Below, in pieces: positions 35,326 to 46,588 of a stretch of 64,000 nucleotides of DNA. Position 1 is the stretch's first letter, and each line of letters starts with the position of its first letter. Under the pieces are notes generated by a model. The model did not search any database. It had not been told where the DNA came from and worked only from the letters and a program-made list of their open reading frames with translations. Made by a program: the position numbers and the translations under genes. Source of the DNA: Cryptomeria japonica (taxonomy: Eukaryota > Streptophyta > Pinopsida > Cupressales > Cupressaceae); NCBI RefSeq assembly GCF_030272615.1, contig NC_081415.1, positions 379,467,392 to 379,531,391 of the forward strand. Reading direction: 5' to 3'.

Positions 35326-35800
35326 AGGAAAAGGAAGTGAGCAAAGAAGGTAATTCATATCGGAAGGATGATATAAATTTCTACTGGAGGAGAGAACCAA
35401 ATGGTTACCGGAATGAGAACTTTGGAAGACAAGACAAGAGGACATTCAAAGGAACTTGTTTTAAGTGTGCAGGATAAGGACACCATGCATTATAATGTAA
35501 GAAGACAGAGGCTACCAAAAGAATAGTAGTGGTGGAAGAAAACCCCACCGAATCAGGCAATAAACTAGAAGATGGAGAATTGTTGATGATGAGGAGAGCT
35601 TTGTGTCATACCAGAAGAGATGAAGAGCCCTTGCAGAGGAATAATTTATTCAAGACTAGATGTAAGATATCTGGTAAGTGTTGTAAGGTTGTTATCGATA
35701 GTGGTAGTTCAGATAATCTTGTTTCAGAAGAGATGGATATTTTTCATCTTTTGTTGGGTAGACCTTGGTAGTTTGATAGATGGGCAATACATGATGCGAG
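35326..35800 (+). pseudogene. Element D zinc knuckle and protease
   Basis: The knuckle CFKCAG*GHHAL*CKK (near 35456-35505) keeps the C-x2-C-x4-H-x4-C spacing but has two TAA stops at Gln codons. The protease has VVIDSGSSDNLVSEEM, followed at once by IFHLLLGRPW. In related proteases about 45-50 residues lie between these blocks, so there appears to be an in-frame deletion near 35737. The catalytic DSG is intact but the fold would not be. Confidence 0.8.
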
Positions 35801-35930
35801 GAAGAATACATACACTATTGTAGCCGATGGGATGAAGAAAACCTTGTTGCCTTTGGAGGAACCTTTGAATAATTAAGTCTGTATGAATGCTAGAGTCTGT
35901 TTAGTATATGGGAGGATATTCGTGGATTGA

Positions 35931-36962
35931 TTGAGACATGAGAATGTGTGTTTTGCCTTAATTCCTAAGAAGACTAATAGACCGGAACTGGAAGGAGAGC
36001 ACCTAGAAGAGATAATAGATTTGATGACAGAATATGAGAACATCAGTTCAGATAATGTACCTGATGGATTGCCACCTGTAAGAAGTATTAGTCATTGCAT
36101 GGACTTGGTTCTTGGAGCTAGTTTGCCTGAAGAACTAGATAGACAAGTGCAGGAGTTGTTGAAGAAAGGTTTGATCAGGGAGAGTTTGAGCCCTTGTGTA
36201 GTACTAGCAGTATTAGCACCTAATAAAAATAGAGAGTGGAGAATGTGTACCGATTCAAGAGCAATAAACAAGATCACAGTGAAATATCGGTTTCCTTTGC
36301 TTAGGATGTATGACATAATGGACTATTTGAGTGGAGCAAAATACTTTACAAAGATAGATTTGAAGAGTGGATATCATCAAATTAGAATTATAGAAAGTGA
36401 AGAGTGGAAGACAGTATTTAAGACAAATGAAGGACTATATGAATGGTTGGTGATGCCTTTTGGATTGACTAATGTACCGAGTACTTTAATGAGGTTGATG
36501 AATGAGGTATTGAATAAATTCTTGGGTAAGTTTATTATTGTGTATTTGGATGACATTCCAATTTTCAGTATGACAAATGAGGAGCATTTGTTGCAGTTAA
36601 GACAAGTTTTGCAGAGGTTGAGAGAAGAAAAGTTGCTAATCAATATCAAGAAGTGTACTTTCATGAAGGATGAGTTAGTTGATTTAGGATTTGTGATATC
36701 TGAGGATGGTTTGAAGATGGACCCTAAGGAATTGAAATCAATTATTGAATGGCCTACACCAAAAAGTATTGGAGAAGTAAGATCATTTCATGGATTGGCT
36801 ATTTTTTATTGTAAGTTTATCAGAAATTTTAGTTCAGTTTGTAACCCTATGACTGAAACCATGAGGGGAGATCGGAAGGAATTCAAGTGGACTACTGGAA
36901 CAAACAAAAGTTTTGAACTATTGAAGCAGAAAGTGACTGAACAACTTGTGTTAGCTTTATGA
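35931..36962 (+). pseudogene. Element D reverse transcriptase
   Basis: An open 343-codon stretch, the best-preserved part. It carries EELDRQVQELLKKGLIRESLSP, REWRMCTDSRAINKITVKYRFPL, FTKIDLKSGYHQI, WLVMPFGLTN and the intact active site VYLDDIPIFS, followed by KKCTFMKDELVDLGFVIS and the thumb/connection segment. The stop at 36960 replaces an Arg or Pro codon before the RNase H. The start is not a true start; the frame continues from gag. Confidence 0.93.
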
Positions 36963-37430
36963 GATTTCAATAAATTATTTCAAGTGGATTGTGATGTAAG
37001 TGGAACAGCAATGGGAGCAGTCTTGAGTCAAGAAGGGAGATTAATAGCCTATTTGAGTGAGAAATTGAATGATGCCCGAAAGAGATATTTAGTGTATGAT
37101 CAGGAATTTTATGCCATAGTTCAATCCTTGAATAAATGGAGACACTGCTTGTTGCCTAAAGAGATTTTGTGTTGTGTACAGATCATCAAGCTTTGTAGTA
37201 TTTGAACAGTCAGAGTAAGTTAAATCAAAGACATATGAGATGCGTAGAATTATTGGAGAGTTACACCTTTGTGTTGAAGATAGAAGTGGAAAATATAAAA
37301 AAATTGCTGATGCATTGGGTAGGAGAAGGAATTTGCTAATAGAGATGAGAGTGACAGTATTAGGTTTTGAAGATTTGAAGACCTTGTATGATGAAGACCC
37401 TGATTTTACAGGAACCTTGGAAAGCATGTA
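36963..37430 (+). pseudogene. Element D RNase H
   Basis: In frame after the TGA: FNKLFQVDCDVSGTAMGAVLSQ, then AYLSEKLNDARKRYLVYDQEFYAIVQSLNKWRHCLL, then a frameshift and decayed DHQAL region and KIADALGRR near 37300, which retains the last catalytic Asp. The domain is broken by a shift near 37180-37240. Confidence 0.88.
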
Positions 37431-38320
37431 GATAATTGGTTATGGTTGATAGGAGAAAATGGTTGGATTACTTCATTTAGGATGGAATGTTATTCAAGGG
37501 AGTTCGATTGTACATACCTAAGAGTTCCATGAGAGAACCTGATAAAGGAGAAACACAATGGAGGTTTAGTTGAACATTTTGGCATTGACAAAACACTTGC
37601 ATTGGTGAGTGAGCAGTAATATTGGTCCTAGATTCATAAGAATATTAAGAGATATGTGCAGAGTTGTAGAGTTTGTCAAGTTGCAAAAGGTAGTAGTCAG
37701 AATGTGGGATTGTATAAACCTTTGACAATACCGGTAAGACCTTGGGAGGATATAAGCATGGGTTTTGTACATTTTTATTGCCTAAGACACTGAGAGGGAA
37801 TGATTCTATATTTGTGGTAGTGGATAGATTTTTGAAGATGGCTCATTTCATACCTTGTAAGAAGACATTAGATTCATTGCATGTAGCAGCTCTATTTTTC
37901 AAGGAAGTGGTGAGATTGCATGGATTACCTAAGAGCATAGCTTCAGACAGAGACACTAAGTTTGTTGGCGATTTTTGGAGAACACTGTGGAAGAAGATCA
38001 AGACAGATTTGAAGTTTAGTTCTCCTTTCCATCTATAGATGGATGGACAGATAGAAGTTGTTAACCAGAGTTTGGGAAATTTGTTGAGAGGTTTTGTGGG
38101 AGATAAAACCGGAAGTTGGGATTTGATCCTTGCACAAGAAAAATTTGCATACAACAATTCAGTGAATAGAAGTATTGGAAAAATACCTTTTGAAATTGTT
38201 ACCAGAGTGCACCCTAGACATATAACAGAATTGAGAGACATTAGAAATGAAGACCAGAAGAGTTCAGAAGAAGAATATTTTGCAGATCACATGGTAGCAT
38301 TGCATATTCAGGTTAAATAG
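37431..38320 (+). pseudogene. Element D integrase
   Basis: The zinc module reads HNGGLVEHFG (37554) and CRVCQVAKG. The core begins near [12 protein letters not shown], where the first catalytic Asp of the family (SMDFV) is Gly, followed by a frameshift near 37770. [33 protein letters not shown] (second Asp) and a TAG before MDGQIEVVNQSLGN (Glu) complete it. NRSIGKIPFEIV follows. The copy is inactive by loss of an active-site residue, stops and a shift. Confidence 0.9.
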
Positions 38321-38323
38321 CAT

Positions 38324-38812
38324 TTGGAAGACATGAAAAACAAATTTAAGGAGAAGGCAGATCAGAAGAGGAGACCCAAGGAATTTGAATTTGGCAATGA
38401 AGTGATGGTATATCTAAGAAAAGAGAGATTCCCATTTGGAACTTATAATAAGTTGCAGATGAAGAAGTTTGGACCCTATAAGATTTTAAGGAAGTTCAGT
38501 TCTAGAAATGCATATGAAGTGGAGCTACTGGATAGTCTAAGAATTTCACCTATATTCAACATTGCAGATCTTCATGAGTACCATGAACCAAAAATCAATG
38601 AGGACAGTGTTGTAGACTTGGAGAAACAATTTCCCTAGAAGGAACTGGATCAAATTGAAGAGATTTTGGACAATAGGATTGGGCGTAGTACCTGAAGTAG
38701 TGAGTATAAGGAATATCTTGTGAAGTAGAATGAAAAACTAGTTGAAGATTCATCTTGGATTTCTCAAGCACAGGTAGACTGCCTTGGTTTCCCTCTGACC
38801 CCAGCAAAGTGA
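38324..38812 (+). pseudogene. Element D integrase tail and chromodomain
   Basis: First the [13 protein letters not shown] and [12 protein letters not shown] tail, then, after a TAG, a chromodomain-like segment: IEEILDNRIGR, EYKEYLVK, stop in place of Trp, NEKLVEDSSWISQAQV. The frame ends at TGA 38810-38812. Chromodomains direct chromovirus integration to marked chromatin (family knowledge). Three stops lie inside, at Trp and Arg positions among others. Confidence 0.85.
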
Positions 38813-38845
38813 GAGGCTCACTTTTTTTCATTAACCTCGAATGTC

Positions 38846-39597
38846 TGATGCAGGAGCATCCTCAGTTCACAACAATCTTGCATCAACCAAAAACATTTTC
38901 CTTTATGTTTTGTTTTATGTTTGTAGTTTTAGGTTTATTTTTTGTGTGTCTCAATTTTGGCTCACCGGATCCTATGGAGTTAGATTCTACTTGAAGACTT
39001 GATCATCTTTGTTTCTTTTAGACTGCATCACATTTGGATCATTTTCCGGCAAGATATCGCTACTGATTTTTATGACAGTTTCTTGTTACCGCTTGTTCCT
39101 TTGTTATCGGTTGCCTGAGACCTATTCTCGTGATCTTCTGGAACCCATTCCAAAGCTTGTGGAGCCTTGGACATTGATTTTGATGTTCCTTGGTGTGTGG
39201 CTGACCTTTTTGCGTGAACTACGCTTCATTCTTTGGATTTTCTGGAGGAATCTCTTGGCAGAGGCCAACCTTGTTATTTTCATGTTAGTTCTTTTTCTTT
39301 GGGTTTTATCCCTTTTAGGCCTACTGGATCCTTTGGATCGATATATATTTGTAATTACACATTATAATATAATCAATAATAGAATCAAGTAGCTATATTG
39401 TGCATAGAAGATAGATTTTTTGATTCAAGGTCTCGATTGTGACCCAATTGTTACCGATTGGATGTAATCGAACTTCATGCAATAAAACAATTTGCTCTGC
39501 ATTGCCTCCATCATATCTTGTGTTTCCATTGTGTTTACTCTTGCTGACTAGTACGGATTGATCTCTTTGAGGTCCCTCCTCACCAATGACTGCTTCA
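38846..39597 (+). mobile_element. 3' LTR of element D
   Basis: 752 bp; TGATGCAGGAGCATCCTC to GACTGCTTCA. No purine tract is seen directly upstream (bases before it read CCTCGAATGTC). GATATATATTTGTAA near 39337 is a candidate TATA region. Confidence 0.9.
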
Positions 39598-39602
39598 ACA
39601 TA
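39598..39602. repeat. Target-site duplication of element D (right)
   Basis: ACATA; the left copy is AGATA. Confidence 0.7.
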
Positions 39603-39896
39603 CAAGACATCATCAATGTTATGCTTACCATCAAAATAAATATAACCTCTCCCATGGATTACAGAGGCTTTGTCATATCCAAATCTAGCTATTCCACCAT
39701 CATACATTTTCATGCTTACAAATTTTCTTTTATCACCAGTCATATGATGTGAACAACCATTGTTAATCACCCAATCACCCTTTTTTTCTACCTTTGCAGC
39801 CAAAGCTTTCTCCTCAATAGAAAAGCAAGTGGAATCAATAGGTATCTTCTTTAATGGAAATAAACATAACTTCATCTCCTTCTGATTCATCATCAT
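39603..39896 (-). pseudogene. Element C protease
   Basis: The minus strand reads WVINNGCSHHMTG, the copia protease signature with the catalytic Asp (normally IDSGC) changed to Asn, then GHGRGYIYFDG-like sequence and NIDDVLYV, where element D is inserted. Protein on the other side of D resumes with EGLKHNIL-type sequence, confirming one interrupted frame. Confidence 0.85.
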
Positions 39897-39944
39897 AACA
39901 CCTTCATCTGCATCATAATAACAGTTCTTTTGGTTCCTAAACTT

Positions 39945-40914
39945 CTAGTTAGACTTATAAGACTTATCATATTTATCATGCTTCTCATATGTATCATTCC
40001 TATCATGCTTGTCAAACTTATCATGTCTATCATACTTAGCCATTCTCTCTGGGCATCTAGAAGCAAAATGTCCTATCTTACTAAAAGAAAAACATTTCAA
40101 GGACAACTTTCCATCACACTTATCGACACCTTTAGGCAATCTCTGGGAAATCAATGCTTTAAGATCACCAAGCTCTCTTTCTTGCTTTGCAATTATTCTT
40201 CTTTCTCTCTCATATTTGGATATCCTACACTCATTAGGATCATATTTCTTCTTACCAGATATAGATGCTCATGCTTTAAATGTTGTCTCAAAATTTCCAT
40301 GTGATTCACTAAATTCTCTTAGCTCAAATGCAACAAGTTTTCCAACCAACATATCTCTTGTTACTATAGTCACACTCCGGATCTCATCAATAGTGCCAAC
40401 CTTATGTTTATAAGCAGGAGGAAAAGACCTCAGCACCTTAGCAACAATCTCATCTTCCTCCATCTTTCCACTGACACATCTAATACTAAGGACAAGTTCA
40501 TTCACCTTAGCCATGTATGAATGTATGTTCTCATCATCTCCCATCTTTAATGTCGCATACTTTCCTTTCAAACTCTACAACTTAGCAACTTTCACTTGAC
40601 TATCACCTTCATACAAGATCTCAAGCTTCTCCCAAATCTCATGTGCAGTTTGAAGTCCCATAACATTTTGTTATTTCAGAATCAGTCAGGGCACTAAGAA
40701 ATTCTTTCTTCACTCTAATGTTATATTCTACACCCTTAACCTCATCAAGAGTGGATGGTCCATTCTAAGGAACAACATAGACATTTTTAGTAATCTTCTA
40801 GTAATCCTCTCCAATACATTTCAAGTGCGCCTCCATCCGGCTCTTCCATACAGTATAGTTACTTCCATCAAACCTCAAACTATCTTTCTTGAAAAGAATA
40901 CCTTGAGCTGCCAT
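39945..40914 (-). pseudogene. Element C gag
   Basis: The start is ATG at 40914 (minus), shortly after the PBS: MAAQGILFKKDSLRFDG, then YTVWKSRMEAHLKC, typical of copia Gag (UBN2 type). The open stretch 40571-40269 carries NIHSYMAKVNELV and LRSFPPAYKHKV. The CCHC knuckle near 40085 reads CFSFSKIGHFASRC, the second Cys being Phe. Stops and shifts occur between 40570 and 40800. Confidence 0.88.
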
Positions 40915-40956
40915 CTCACATCTCCTTAAGCAATCAAGATTCTACAAGAGTATCTA

Positions 40957-40968
40957 GCTCTGATACCA
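40957..40968 (-). other. Primer-binding site of element C
   Basis: Minus-strand TGGTATCAGAGC, an exact initiator tRNA-Met site, two bases from the LTR end. Confidence 0.92.
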
Positions 40969-40970
40969 AT

Positions 40971-42151
40971 TGTTAGCAACAATCAAGAAGGAAGACTAAG
41001 AGAGGGAGGGTGAATCAATCTTCACTAGATCCCAAAAAACTACTCCAAAACATAAACTAATAAACTACAACAATAAAAAGATAAGAAAATTAACAGCACA
41101 ACACACAACACCAAGATTTTTGATGTGGAAAACCTGATTAAGGGAAAAACCATGGTGGGAACCTACCCACAGTAAGATGATACTCTGCAATAGTATATGA
41201 AAATATTACAATGGGGAATGCACATGCATTCAGGCACACCATGTAGAGCTCACTCCTCAAAAGATATTTACCCAAAAGGCTACAACCCTTAGGGAAGTCT
41301 CATTGACTTACAATATGGTTCAAACTACAATCCAGAAGAAATGAACTGCAATGATAGCATCTACAAATGCCTAATGATAGTTCTAGTTAAGAACAATTGT
41401 CTGCTCTGCAACACCAATCTCACCTCAACACTTCACTAAATGATAAATCTCTTGTTCAAATATTCACCTCTCTCTAACAATGCAAACACAATACTGACAC
41501 CAAAATTAAGTGAATAATTCACCTATATATACAAATCATCAACCTTGATAACAAGGTCAGCTAAACCCTCAACTCACAAAATTATATTGCACGATACAAA
41601 GATCAACCACCGGACCAATAAAATGATTTTCATTACATAGAATGAACATAATTCAAATTCCCAAATGATCACATCCACCGAAAAATCATGCCAAGATCAA
41701 CCGCAACACGCTACACCATCAAAAATACCAAATAACACAAATTAATACCGGTTGATGAAAACCACCAAAAACTCAAACAACGATCAATGCGGATCACAAA
41801 AACAAATAGAAAAAAACTAGGAAACACTAGCAAGAACATTAGAATCATTACCAACAGCTACACCAACACCACTTATCAAATCTTCATCGATCAACATCAA
41901 AAATCTCAATAACACAACCAATCAACAACTGTCACAAAGAAAGATAACTTGTGGGGCACCAAATCATGAACCATCTGAAATGAATATACAGAAGATCATC
42001 CCAAACATAGTGATCAACAAAACCAAACTTCAAAAGTGGATCAGAAAATCTCCCCAAACTCACCAAAATAAATCACAGGAATGTGTTGACATCAATGACA
42101 ACAACATATCCTAGCAAAAGAAATGAATAACCATTTCCAATAACTCCAAAA
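40971..42151 (-). mobile_element. 5' LTR of element C
   Basis: 1181 bp; the inner end is TGTTAGCAAC on the plus strand at 40971; the outer end has lost the terminal CA (reads CCAAAA for CCAACA). It carries the terminal hairpin arms GAAGACTAA (40991) and TCAATCTTC (41015) and a TATATATA stretch near 41525. Confidence 0.88.
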
Positions 42152-42156
42152 CTACT
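42152..42156. repeat. Target-site duplication of element C (right)
   Basis: CTACT, matching 29031-29035. Confidence 0.85.
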
Positions 42157-44044
42157 CACTCATATCACACACCAAAAAGATCTTCTACGTTGGCCATATA
42201 TATTCGCAATCACAAAATGAAACATTCATCAAGTTGGACATCCATATTATGCAATGTAATGTGTAACCAAGTGTCAGCTTAGACTAGATCTCTAAAACAT
42301 ATGTGGCTCAACCAAATGATGTTGAAATCATTTCTAAATGTCAGCCCTATCATCTCATGCACGGATTTGACCACTGCAATCACTGCAAAGATTATGGTCC
42401 AAAAGTGCTCTGCTTATCCGGAAATACTGGTGACAGATTACTAGACCACTCCCTCTACCGATTACTAAAATTCATAACTACCAGATGGGATTTCCATGGA
42501 GAGTTGTCATCAATTACAACCCTAATCCATTATCCATTATCCTAATCCATTATCCACCAGATGAGTGTCAATTTCCAATATTTTATAAACAATATATTCA
42601 TCCCACATTTTTACACATGGTTCACACATATATTTAGACATATACAGGGCAAGTAATTTTCTATATGTGGCCATATATTATATTCCCCCTTAAAATTATA
42701 TTAATTATAACTCCTTCAAACAATTTGATGGGAGAATGTCATACTCATTATTATGGTTTCTCTAGTTATTCCATGCATAAATTGAGAATGCAACACCAAT
42801 TTTAACTCCTCAAAAATCCTAGGCATGGGGGTTGTTACAATTTTTGAAAAAAATTGCTAGTCTTCTGTCTTGTTTTATCCTTCGGGTTGTATAGTAAATT
42901 TTTCAAAGTTTCTTTTAAGTAGGATGCATTTTTCCCCAATCAACATGTCTCCCTTTTCATCTAATTTTGTGTTGACTGGTTTCCTTGGTCATTGGTGCCT
43001 TAAGCTATTATTCTGAGTCTTTTAAACCATCTGTTGACTACCCCCTCATGTTAAAAATGAGATTTTCCATCGGTTGTATATTTTTTTAACTATCTACAAT
43101 CTTAGCTTAGGCCTTAGTTTCCTAGCGACTAGGTCTCCCATGGTCCCTCTGACCCTTATGTTTTGCCTAAGTATCCATGTGCCTTTTTATATCACCTCAG
43201 TTTCATTTTACCCCTCGTCCCCACACAATCTTTTCCAAGGCCCCAAATATGTTGCGAGGTGGTGGGGTAACATCTAATAGTTTTAGTTCTTAGTATCCCA
43301 TGGCTTCACAAGGATGTCATGGTAGTTGAGATTGCAATGCGAGATAGTGAAGAAACCATTTTATTCTTTAAAGTGTATACCCCTTGTCCCGACACAATGG
43401 AATTTAAAGTTAAGAAATCACTATGGGATGGAGGAGAGAAAACATAGTGCTTAAATAAGTTATCCCTTTTCTTCCCCCTACCCTATGGGTGAGATAAAGA
43501 AGAAGAATAGACCCCACAGGCTAGTGAGGTGAATTAATAAGGGAATAAGTGTTCCCCTCTACCCTATGGTGGAGAATTAAGATAGAGAAATGTGATGCGG
43601 GATGGAGGAGTGAAGAATAGAATGAGAAACGGAAGGTGATGAGGAAAAAAAGCCACCACATTAGCAAGTCAAACAAGGTCAAGGTTTTATCTTAGTCATA
43701 CATTGCAAAATCAAAGGTAGAGTTCAAATCTTCAAGCCACCAACTCAAAATAATCACATGTTGTGAATTAATGGTGATGAGACGTAGTGCTAGGTAAGAG
43801 GCTTAAATCAATTTTTTTACAATCCATTTGCTCACTACACAATGAAGAGATCAAGAGAACAAGATTTTTATGTGAGGGGCATGAATTTGCAGTAGTAGAA
43901 TTATCTAGCAAATATTTTTGAGACAAGTAAGTAATGTCATCATTCCTGTTGTTTTCTAAATTTGATCTGTACAATTTAGGATAATTGATCAGTAGGGTAA
44001 AGTGAATTCACCAAGTAGAGGAAATATAAACCCTATCAAAAGAA
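42157..44044. other. No recognised gene
   Basis: The left part should continue LTR fragment E. The rest is AT-rich, with a duplicated phrase (CCCTACCCTATGGGTGAG near 43478 and CTCTACCCTATGGTGGAG near 43557). No protein family was recognised. Confidence 0.4.
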
Positions 44045-45505
44045 ATGAGTCCCAAAATTAAAAAGACAATTGAACCAACTTCAGAGAGGACTCCCTAACA
44101 AGGTGAAAGTTAAAAACCTAAGAGCAAGAAAGAAAATACTCCATAACCTACAAAAACCCCACCTGTGGTAGTTGTGCATGTAGAAACCCTAGATAAAAAA
44201 ACTTTAGAGTAGTTGGCTGAGATTGGGAGCAAGAAGAAGGAGGTCATATGTTTGCATCAAGACTTGCTAGAAATATTTAGGGTTCTACAATGCAAGATTC
44301 ATTGAGGAGGGTTTTTAATGACAGGTGCATCAAATGTGGGGATGATGAGACTGAAGAAAGAGGATGGGATATTAATTGGTTTTTCTATGGTAATAGAGAT
44401 AAGGAAATACTAGTGTAGAACCATTGGACTTTTGATGTTAGCAAATTGGTAGTGCCAAACAATTTTTTAGATCTCGAGTTAATTAGATTCATGGAAAAAA
44501 TGTATCATCCTAAGTCGGTGACAAGAAAAAACACTGACGGAAATATCATGGTGGACATAAGTAAAGAAGCTATAGCATCATGTTTTGACTTGAACAAAGA
44601 ATATTTGAGGGAGATTAACTTAACTAAGTTTGAAAATGAATACAACATGAAGAAATCGATTCTGAGGAGGGATAAAGTCCTGAGATACATGAATAAAATG
44701 TACCAGTGCTCAAGGAATTATCTTTTATAGTTAGAACAAGAGCCTTTTGATTTGGTCACTTTTGAGCATTATTTTGTTAGGACATCTATGCATTGTGCTA
44801 AATTTTAGGAATTTATGCATAAAAGACAAAGATGCCTATAAACCTGATGTTGATGACAATGAGAATTCAACATTCTCATGTAAATGAATTATATGAATTT
44901 GACACCTATATTTAGGATCAATTGCATGAAGGATTGATGAGGGTGAAAAAAAATCAATCTGAGGCAGTTTTTGAACATTACTCCCTCTTATGTCATCTCA
45001 TTCTTTTCCAAAATAGGACAGCATGGAGCCCAAGCCTCATACTGTTCATATGTGATCCTCGAGGTGAGTAGAGGTCAGTGTAGAGATAGACCCAAGTTTG
45101 GGACAAAGGATCTCAAAGGTTTGATTATGTAATGTTTTTTAATCACTTTTCTATGAAATGTTTGAGGTAGTGTGGCCTAGATTGCCAAAGATTACCAGAG
45201 ATAATTGAGAAGGCCCTATGAGTCAAGGACAAAAATCTAGAAGGGTGACAATTTCTAGAGAATAGGTTCTCTCACAACTTTGGTGTTTATTCTTCTTTGT
45301 TGAATATACAATGATAAGATTATATGGGTGCCCCCAAGCACCACACATGATACCAATTATTGTTCCTCTAAGATAGAATTTTATTGAGTTTTTGTGCCAA
45401 TTGATTTGGATGGAGAAGAAGTGGGTGGAGCCAGAGAGAAATGAAACTCATCTCCCTAGGTACATCCAATATAATGATTTTTTTGTAGAATGTAATTCTT
45501 TGGAA
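44045..45505 (+). pseudogene. Unknown plant repeat protein, decayed
   Basis: Starting at ATG 44045 (MSPKIKKTIEPTSE) a coding-like sequence continues for about 1.45 kb through stops and shifts. The open part near 44419-44730 reads NHWTFDVSKLVVPNN, LELIRFMEKMYHPK, MVDISKEAIASCFDLN and MNKMYQCSRNYLL. Later segments include QLHEGLMRVKKNQSEAVFEHYS (44925-44990) and IPIIVPL and FLCQLIWMEKKWVEPER (about 45350-45430). I do not recognise the family. The ISKEAIASCFDL block resembles ITKEAVRAVTGL in the second ORF of elements F and G, so distant homology is possible. It ends just before an LTR start at 45511. Confidence 0.55.
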
Positions 45506-45510
45506 AGGGT

Positions 45511-46567
45511 TGTACACACTTAAATTTTTCCACACTTGACCTTTATCCAATTCTAGCCCATTAAATAAATATTTATTATTTATTTAATTAATCTTATACC
45601 TTTATCCCTCTCCCTTAAATAGATTTATTTCTTTAATTAACTTTAACCTTCACCTTTAACTCTCACCCTTAATTAAATAAATTTATATTTATTTAATTAA
45701 GTTTAGCCTTCACCCTTAATTAAATAAATTTATATTTATATTTATTTAATTAAGTTTAACTTACACCTTTAATTAAACAAATTTACATTTATTTAGTTAT
45801 TCCTAACCTTATCTTACAAATCCTCCTACTAAATCAATTAATTAATACCTACTTAATTACTTGATTTAGGCTAATTAATATTCGTTACCATTTCTCTTAT
45901 TATTTTATTCCACCTCTCTCAATCCTTATCTACTCAATTCTAGCCCTTGAATCCATCTACATGGATCAAGATCTAAACTTGTCTTCATGTGACAAGTGTC
46001 TCTGCCCTCCTCTTTCTCACACATGCGTGAGAATCAAAAGTCACCTCATAGGAACCCTATTACACATGCCATAGACAAGTCACTTTCACAAGCCCTCTAC
46101 CTTCTACACATGTGACTTTCCAAGTCAACCTATCTCTTACATGTTATAGACATGTCCCTTTCATGAGCTTCCCCATGTGTTCTCACACATGTGTGATCAT
46201 ACTTATCCTTACACCTCACTTCTCCTTGTGACACTTGTCACAAGGCTAAGCCTCCAAATCTAGGACCATTCCTATTAAATCCTAACCCTCCATTTGACAT
46301 TGAATTTTTGCCATTGATTTTCATCATGAAAAATCTATAAATTGAGGCCTCCTCTTTCATTTTCATCATCTCTTCATGGGCTATCATTATATTGTTTGTT
46401 TCATCACTCAATCATCCTTACTACATCATCATGCTACTGGATAAATGAGAAACCACATCCAACCCATCATCAACATGTCAACATACTTATCATTTGGAGG
46501 TTTGCATGTGCTTGTTTGAAAAAGCTAAGTTTATGCATATTCTATTTTTAACATTTGTATGCATTCA
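45511..46567 (+). mobile_element. LTR of the TGTAGACACC-like class
   Basis: Starts TGTACACACTTAAA, ends GCATTCA, and is followed by TTT and the PBS-like TGGTGAACCTGACATGAA. AT-rich repeats of TTTATTTAATTAA lie near the start, and TCTATAAATTGAGG (46332) is a TATA-like box in the position seen in element B. GGAAAGGG lies immediately before the LTR, which would suit a PPT. Having both a PPT-like and a PBS-like neighbour is unusual. Confidence 0.6.
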
Positions 46568-46570
46568 TTT

Positions 46571-46588
46571 TGGTGAACCTGACATGAA
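46571..46588 (+). other. Primer-binding-site-like sequence
   Basis: TGGTGAACCTGACATGAA differs at two positions from the site at 2598-2616. The sequence after it (GGGAGTTTTGAGCTTGCAAG) resembles the start of the element B leader. Confidence 0.6.

Larger units (their letters stand above)
33641..39597 (+). mobile_element. Element D: chromovirus (Ty3/gypsy) nested in C
   Basis: LTRs at 33641-34407 and 38846-39597 flank a plus-strand gag-protease-RT-RNase H-integrase-chromodomain polyprotein of about 4.3 kb. It is inserted into the minus-strand copia C, whose coding continues on both sides. LTRs differ by roughly an eighth by eye. The polyprotein is one frame with about fifteen stops and a few shifts, nearly all stops at Trp, Gln or Arg codons. 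The chromodomain identifies the chromovirus branch. Confidence 0.93.
29036..42151 (-). mobile_element. Element C: Ty1/copia, minus strand, interrupted by D
   Basis: 3' LTR 29036-30297 and 5' LTR 40971-42151 are flanked by CTACT duplications. The minus-strand interior has a tRNA-Met-type PBS (40957-40968), gag, protease, integrase, RT, RNase H and a PPT, in the copia order (integrase before RT). Chromovirus D (33641-39597) interrupts it between the protease and the GAG-pre-integrase segment. Without D the element is about 7.2 kb. LTRs differ by roughly a tenth by eye, and stops litter the coding region, so it is old and inactive. Confidence 0.92.

Noticed and set aside
28577-42620. TTTTA target duplication for a complete solo LTR E
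   Set aside because: A candidate right end near 42607 (CA followed by TTTTTA) does not match exactly, so the LTR end was left open.
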